Below, piece after piece: positions 27,493 through 31,914 of a stretch of DNA of 31,914 nt; within the stretch, counting starts at the first letter, position 1; the number at the start of each line of letters is the position of its first letter. This stretch comes from Ettlia oleoabundans (Eukaryota > Chlorophyta > Chlorophyceae > Chlamydomonadales). A program made the position numbers and the translations under genes. The stretch is from contig JAAMXP010000658.1 of NCBI GenBank assembly GCA_019693395.1, positions 4,479 to 36,392 of the forward strand, written 5' to 3'. A model generated the notes under the pieces. It made no database searches and had not been told where the DNA came from. It was given only the letters and a program-made list of their open reading frames with translations.

Positions 27493-29222
27493 GTCACATG
27501 GCAAACAAGAGCAAAATTGATGCGTCTTGCCGCCTTGCCCCCCTGCAAATGTGTATTCAAGGCCGCCGCCAAACAGCTGGCCCGTCGCCGGCATGTGGAT
27601 GACAGGCTTGAACTGCAGGGTGGCATGTCGACTGTGACCCGCTTGCCACAAATCGATGCAGAAGTACACCCTGCAGTGGTAATGTGGCATCAAGTGTGAA
27701 GAGAGTGAGGGAGAGAGATGGAGAGAGAGGGTGAGGAAGCGAGAGAGAGAAACACTCTGTTTGCATAACCATGCTGCAAGCATTCAATAGGCGTGGTGCT
27801 GATGTGACTGCCCGTCACCTGGTTCTGTCCATGAGGCTCAACAGACGTGGGAGCAGTAGGCCAAAGACCACGTCCCCCAACTGCAGGTCGTGCCGCACCA
27901 GGCTAATGCTGCCACCAGACAGCCGAGCACAGGCATCGCTCATGAAGATGGCCGCGGCTACGGCTGCGTGCAATGGTCCTCCAGCAAGGGCCACCGCTCC
28001 ACTCCATCCGGGTTGAAACCTCCAACAGCAGCAGCCAATCTGGGGTGCCGGCTAGGTCGGCCAACTCGGCCCCGCCAGCCGGTGGGTGGCTATGCTGCAC
28101 CGCAGGTGCAGCAGCCTCCCATAGCACTCCGGGCAGCTGTTTGCCATCTCCTGCCCGTCTCGGTGGCGGTGGGTCTGCTGCCAAGCTGCAGCAGGTGGAC
28201 CGCCCGTCGCGCCTGCTCCGCTGGCTCGCCCACCAGCACCAGGCTGCCAAACACATGGCGCTGCAGCGGAAGGGAGCATGAGGGCCCTTATTTAATGAAG
28301 GGGCTGATAATAAGTCTGGTGGTCATCTGGGTTTGTGAATGAGCGACGAACAGTGTGCGATGAGTTTGGGCGGCCAGGTCATGCATAGGCACCAGCCAAC
28401 CACTGGCGAATCGCACCTTGGCTGGTATGCCGGCGGACAGCACACGCTTCCCCAGCCCCCACGTGCCGTGCTGCGCCCCATGCTCCCTGTAAAGCGCGGC
28501 CTGCAGAGCCTCCGCAATCAGCTGCCCACCAAGGTCTACAACTGCCGGCAGCAGCTGTGCCATCAGCTCCTCCAGCGCCCTGCTGATGGCTGCCTGGTCG
28601 GGTGCACGCCCCGCCAGCCTGCGTTGCCGCTTGGCCCTGTGGTGTCGCTGCCGCCGCCGCCGCCGCCGCCGCCGCTGCCGCTGCCGCTCCTCCTCCACCT
28701 CCTCCTCCTCCTCCTCCTCCTCCTCCTCCTCCTCCTCGACCAGTGGGGCTGGCGCAACAAACACCAGGCCACGCTCGTAGGGCGACTCCTGCTGGCTGCA
28801 GGAGAACGGGGAGTACTGAAGCCGTGGCGCTGATAAGCAGCCGCCTCACTGTCGAGCTGTCTGTGCTCAAAAGCCACCGATGCCTGCCCGCCCGGTGATG
28901 CCCCACGCCACACACACACACACACACACATTCACACTCACTTTGTCTTGGGCAGCTCAACTGCTGCCATCGCGAGGTGGAACAGCAGCACGCCGCCGCC
29001 TGTGCCTCGCCCGGCTCCGAGGCTGCCCGAGTGCAGCTTAGCGAGGAACTGCTGCTGGCTGCCGCGGGCAGCGGCCTCGTGGCTCGACATGCACCGGATG
29101 AGCACCAGCAGGGCCTCCTGACCGACTTCACTGAGGACCCGGCCGCACTGATCCTGCAGCCACTCCCGCAGGACCTCGGGGTTGCTGGCATTGAAGAGCG
29201 GGTGCGCATGCTGCCCCTCCAT
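27364..29222 (-). CDS. Unidentified protein with long Glu and Arg tracts; 3' half unresolved
   Basis: I do not recognise this gene. Exon 1 (28942-29222, minus strand) starts MEGQHAHPLFNASNPEVLRE and is helical, ending HLAMAAVELPKT. It joins in phase to exon 2 (28417-28795), which has a run of 13 Glu, EEERQRQ, then an Arg-rich block, followed by a helical segment ALEELMAQLLPAVVDLGGQL and LGKRVLSAGIPAK. Exon 3 begins at 28260 with RHVFGSLVLVGEPAEQARRA. Downstream, ISLVRHDLQLGDVVFGLLLP up to the donor at 27819 joins in phase to a last exon (27670 to the stop at 27364) reading VYFCIDLWQAGHSRHATLQF and HMPATGQLFGGGLEYTF. Between about 28170 and 27970 the good-looking segments lie in different frames, so a short intron, an assembly indel or a real frameshift must intervene. 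The charged tracts suggest a disordered or nuclear region. The last exon end is uncertain. Confidence 0.5.
27396..27400 (+). terminator. TGTAA polyadenylation signal of the mTERF-like gene (first of two)
   Basis: TGTAA lies 87 nt after the stop; a second copy at 27484-27488 is in the second repeat unit. Confidence 0.5.
27694..27755. repeat. GA-rich low-complexity tract
   Basis: An impure (GA)n purine tract lies in the presumed last intron of the unidentified minus-strand gene, where on the coding strand it forms a pyrimidine-rich stretch ahead of the acceptor. Confidence 0.7.
28645..28740. repeat. Compound trinucleotide repeat (CGC)n-(CTC/CTG)n
   Basis: An interrupted CGC/CCG run is followed by CTC repeats. 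On the minus strand it encodes the Arg block and the poly-Glu tract of the unidentified gene. Such repeats often vary in length between strains. Confidence 0.85.
28909..28930. repeat. (CA)11 dinucleotide microsatellite
   Basis: Eleven uninterrupted CA units lie in the first intron of the unidentified minus-strand gene, close to its donor site at 28941. Confidence 0.9.
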
Positions 29223-29943
29223 GGCCCACAGTCTCCCTCTAGATAGAGAGAGGGGGGCTTGCTGGGGTCTTGCTGGGTGGCGGGAAGCCTTGGATGGGCC
29301 GAAGCTCAGGGACGAAAGCGGCCCGCGGCGGCCGGTGCGGTTCGGCGGCCTCCATAGTCTTCCGACGCCATTTTGGCGCCACCAAGGCGAAAGCGGCGAG
29401 CGGATGAAAAGTCCGCCAGGGACGGCAGCGGGCGGTTGCGGCGGTTTGCACCAGCAGGCGCAGGCGGGTGTCCTTGCCAGGTGTTGCAGCCTGAGTTTGT
29501 CGGCCAGGTCGTTGCTGGCCAGGTCGTGGCTGGCTCAGCTGCAGGGGTTAAAAGGAGCGCGGCAGAAGTTGTGGTGGATGGGCAGCAGCACTGGTGTGTA
29601 GGTGGGTGGCGTCGCTGGCAACGACGTGGGAGCTCCCGCGGGCTCGTAGCGGCCGGGAGCCTACCTGTCTAAGCAGCCTGCGGCAGCCCTTGGCAGGTCC
29701 GCACGAGGTCGCCCACCACCTTGACACAGCGTTAAACACTTGACAGGGCTCCCTACCACCTTTGTTCCCTTACCCTCTCCGCCCACGACCCCTAGATCAA
29801 CAAGAGGTCTCAAGGCCTGTTGGAGCACCCAGACCATGTCGGATGCCCCCAGAGTGGGGTAGCAATAGAGGGAGAGGGGGTGTTGGTGGAGCAGATGGAG
29901 GTGTTTGGGGTGGCAACAGGGTACTGTAAAATTATTATTTGGT
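29223..29943. other. Gene-free stretch between the unidentified gene and the tRNA
   Basis: No family-like coding frame was seen. The left part should contain the promoter of the minus-strand gene. A short imperfect tandem repeat (GGCCAGGTCGTTGCT/GGCCAGGTCGTGGCT) occurs near 29500-29530. Confidence 0.4.
29928..29931 (-). terminator. RNA polymerase III T-run terminator of the tRNA
   Basis: TTTT on the minus strand occurs 12 bases past the 3' end of the tRNA, as expected for polymerase III termination. Confidence 0.65.
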
Positions 29944-30064
29944 CGACACCGACAGGATTCGAACCTGCGCAACTTGCGTCAGCAGCTGGCTTACTCCGAG
30001 TGCTATATGCCTCGGTCGAAGGTATACTTCGAGGCTGCCCCCTTCACCACTCGGGCACAGTGTC
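29944..30064 (-). tRNA. tRNA-Ser (anticodon CGA) with a 40-nt intron
   Basis: Read on the minus strand from 30064: acceptor GACACTG pairs with CGGTGTC (one G-T pair) and the discriminator is G. D-arm CCC...GGG carries the AGTGGTGAAG loop, matching the A box. The anticodon stem GCAGC pairs with GCTGC and the loop is CT-CGA-A plus A after removal of a 40-nt intron placed after position 37. A serine-type long variable arm (CGCA-AGT-TGCG) and a T-arm with GGTTCGAATCC, the B box, follow. Mature length is about 81 nt before CCA. The intron contains CTTCGA complementary to the anticodon region, as expected of a bulge-helix-bulge substrate of the splicing endonuclease. Confidence 0.93.
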
Positions 30065-30439
30065 CCACGTCGAGCCTTGCGTAAAAATCTGCAGATATGA
30101 TTAACACAGCTTTTTTACGATTCTTTTCCTCGACGGTGACCATGCAATGACCACTGTTGCCACTGCCTGCATCTGGGACGCTCCATGAAGCTCCTTGTGC
30201 CTAGAGTAGGTGGTGGTAGCAACGGGCAGCGCTAACTGGCCCGGTAGGGACGGTGGCGGTTGCCTACCCTTGTTCATTTGAGGGCCCGCCCCCTTTTTTA
30301 CAACCTTCCCGCCCCTACCGACACCCACACACTTTGCCCACGCCCATCCATGGTACTCAATCCTAACTGATCCCATTTGGTAAAGCAGTGGTTGGTGCAT
30401 TCATTCATTCATTCATTCATGTCTGATTGTATCTCCCCG
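30065..30439. other. Gene-free stretch upstream of the tRNA
   Basis: No coding frame is supported. It contains AT-rich sequence just 5' of the tRNA gene and the ATTC simple repeat at its right end. Confidence 0.4.
30398..30420. repeat. (ATTC)n tetranucleotide repeat
   Basis: A pure ATTC run of between five and six units lies just left of the first long direct-repeat copy. Simple repeats like this are frequent at ends of LINE elements, but chance expansion is equally possible. Confidence 0.9.
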
Positions 30440-30498
30440 CCAGCGGGTATCCTGGCGCAGACTCTGTAACATCCCTCAGTCAGTCAGACGGTGACCAC
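30440..30498. repeat. Long direct repeat, copy 1
   Basis: 59 nt starting CCAGCGGGTATCCTGGCGCA and ending ACGGTGACCAC. It matches copy 2 at 30635-30688 except for a five-base indel in a TCAG/CAGT run. It contains a TGTAA (30465-30469). Confidence 0.95.
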
Positions 30499-30634
30499 TG
30501 TGATCAGCCAATCTGCCTTCCTTTTTTTCTACACCTTACCTCGCACCCACCCCCATCTCACTTTTCACCTTTGTGATGCCTGCCGGTTCTCCTAGCGCTG
30601 TATGATCCTGGCTGCCTTGCCCCCTCCCCCTCCC

Positions 30635-30688
30635 CCAGCGGGTATCCTGGCGCAGACTCTGTAACATCCCTCAGTCGACGGTGACCAC
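30635..30688. repeat. Long direct repeat, copy 2
   Basis: 54 nt, same start and end as copy 1, 195 bases downstream. It is followed at about 30700 by another (CAGT)n run like the one inside copy 1, and contains TGTAA at 30660-30664. Copies in tandem upstream of the ORF recall repeated 5' UTR monomers of some LINEs. Confidence 0.95.
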
Positions 30689-30919
30689 CCGTTTGTTCAG
30701 TCAGTCAGTCAGCCTCTCCATCGTTGCGAATCAAAAACAAGCCAGCAACCTCAGCCACTTTCACCAGACGGCTCTCGTCCCGCTCCGGACTGAGCCGCGC
30801 CTGCCATGGGCCCACCTCTCGCGGCTGCGGCCGCCTCTGGGCCCTCAAGGCTCCCTCGTAGCTACCGAGCTGCAGTGCAGGGAGGCGCGACCGGCCCGAC
30901 ACGCCCCGCGCAGCGAACC

Positions 30920-31914
30920 ATGCAGATTGACATCCCGGCAACCGCACCCAAGCGTAGCGGTCTCGTGTGGCACCTCGTGGGCCGCCTTCCGGCGGGCTAC
31001 GGCGTTTCCCACCTCGCAGCCAGCGCTGGCAAGGAGCTCGACGGCATGTCACGGAACTGCGACGACGCCCCACCCCGCCAGTTCGCTCCGCGTATTCTCC
31101 CTTCAGGCGCATTGCTCGCGGCTTTTGAGCTCGGACCAGCCACCTCCGACGCTCTGAGGGCCCGCCTGGAGGGTGGCTGCCACCTGGCGCTGCCACAGCC
31201 CTGGAACGGCCAGGTGGGCTGCTACCCCAAGCAGCCTGGCCTGCACCGCACCCTGCGCCTGACCGGCGTGCCCCCCCTGCTGGAGCTCGAGGGCCTGCAG
31301 CTCGCCCTCACCAAAGCTGGCATCCCTGCTGAAGACCTGGACTATATCACCGACCCCGTGACCAGCCTGCAGCGTGCCGACCTCGTCACTTGCACCGTGC
31401 CAGCTGACACCCGCCTGCCTGATACCATCACCTGCCAGTTTGCCGGCAAGACACACACCATCCATGTGCGTCCCATCTCCACCGTGCCAGCCGCACCAGC
31501 TTGGGGCCCTCCTCCTCCCGTCGCTGCCCGTTTTGGTGGGGGTGGCGATGAGACCCAGCCCACCGCCGCCCACCTGCTCACTTCGACCCTGGCTGCCAGC
31601 CCTGCTGCAGCTGTGCCTCCCGCCCCTGCCCAGGCAGCAGGTGCTGTGCACACTGAGCCCCCACCCCAGCGCCCGCCACCGCAGCACGCCCGCCCGCCAG
31701 CATCACCAGCCGGCCCCCAGACTGGCAACGGCGTCGGTGCAGCCGGCAAAAACCGCAATCCCAACGCTGGCCAGCAGGGTGCGCGCAACGGCGGCAGAGG
31801 ACGGCAGCACGACAGTGGCCAGCCTGCCAAGGACTACGGCCTGCGTTCTTGCTCCCGCGGCGGGGGCTGCAATGGCGGTGACACCTCCCGCCGTCCCTCC
31901 CCTTCCCGCCCCGC
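30920..31914 (+). CDS. Long intronless ORF, possible ORF1/Gag-like protein of a retroelement, 3' end outside
   Basis: The frame is open from the ATG at 30920 to the window end, 331 codons, with no splice site needed, while every other gene here has introns. The N-terminal two thirds look globular (MQIDIPATAPKRSGLVWHLV, LALPQPWNGQVGCYPKQPG, LRLTGVPPLLELEGLQLALT, FAGKTHTIHVRPIST). Then follows a Pro/Ala-rich low-complexity region and a basic Gly/Arg-rich segment (NGGRGRQHD, SCSRGGGCNGG), typical of RNA binding. Third codon positions are very C/G-rich. ORF1 proteins of plant and algal LINEs have this order of parts, and the upstream direct repeats would fit an element 5' end, but no reverse transcriptase, zinc knuckle or known domain is visible, so an ordinary RNA-binding protein remains possible. 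Confidence 0.42.
   Translation, partial: MQIDIPATAPKRSGLVWHLVGRLPAGYGVSHLAASAGKELDGMSRNCDDAPPRQFAPRILPSGALLAAFELGPATSDALRARLEGGCHLALPQPWNGQVGCYPKQPGLHRTLRLTGVPPLLELEGLQLALTKAGIPAEDLDYITDPVTSLQRADLVTCTVPADTRLPDTITCQFAGKTHTIHVRPISTVPAAPAWGPPPPVAARFGGGGDETQPTAAHLLTSTLAASPAAAVPPAPAQAAGAVHTEPPPQRPPPQHARPPASPAGPQTGNGVGAAGKNRNPNAGQQGARNGGRGRQHDSGQPAKDYGLRSCSRGGGCNGGDTSRRPSPSRP

Noticed and set aside
28379..29209. 276-codon minus-strand frame in the unidentified gene
   Set aside because: It is the alternative frame of the same exons, giving Gly and Ala runs where the chosen frame gives Glu and Arg, and it reads through consensus splice sites.
31103..31687. 194-codon minus-strand frame opposite the intronless ORF
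   Set aside because: It is shorter than the plus-strand frame, begins inside it and is Gly/Trp-rich, as expected of the complement of Pro/Ala-rich coding sequence.

Overview
The window is nuclear DNA of a green alga, most likely a Chlorella-like trebouxiophyte. The evidence is gene content (thylakoid FtsH protease, PGR5, an mTERF-like protein, an expansin, ATG3, cytosolic ribosomal protein S3a, a proteasome alpha subunit), GC-rich sequence, genes split by many introns of roughly 60 to 720 bases with GTGAGT/GTGGGT-type donors, and the chlorophyte polyadenylation signal TGTAA downstream of most genes. The genus is an inference. All exon structures come from reading frame, splice consensus and family conservation; no transcript data were available.

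Layout from left to right. 1-2619 (+): 3' part of a chloroplast FtsH gene of the FTSH2/VAR2 type. 3572-3903 (-): a small two-exon membrane protein candidate, convergent with FTSH2, sharing a palindromic TGTAA signal. 4228-7867 (+): ribosomal protein S3a, ten coding exons. 8365-11068 (+): ATG3, the E2-like enzyme of autophagy. 11990-14408 (+): a secreted expansin with a C-terminal six-cysteine module. 15225-17372 (+): a class I SAM-dependent methyltransferase with a 13-nt microexon. 17666-20275 (+): protein-L-isoaspartate O-methyltransferase, in which three of six introns appear to be GC-AG. 20792-21723 (+): PGR5, the cyclic electron flow regulator. 22753-25292 (-): proteasome alpha-5. 25502-27308 (+): an mTERF-like protein divergent from the proteasome gene. 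27364-29222 (-): an unidentified gene with a long Glu/Arg tract and an unresolved frame switch. 29944-30064 (-): tRNA-Ser(CGA) with a 40-nt intron. 30440-31914 (+): direct repeats followed by a long intronless ORF that runs off the end and may be ORF1 of a retroelement.

There is no operon-like logic. These are independently expressed housekeeping and organelle genes. Three convergent pairs (FTSH2 with the small gene, PGR5 with alpha-5, mTERF with the unidentified gene) have short or shared 3' regions, and one divergent pair (alpha-5 and mTERF) shares about 210 bases of promoter. The right end, from the tRNA on, is accessory-like: simple repeats, a long direct repeat and the possible retroelement ORF.
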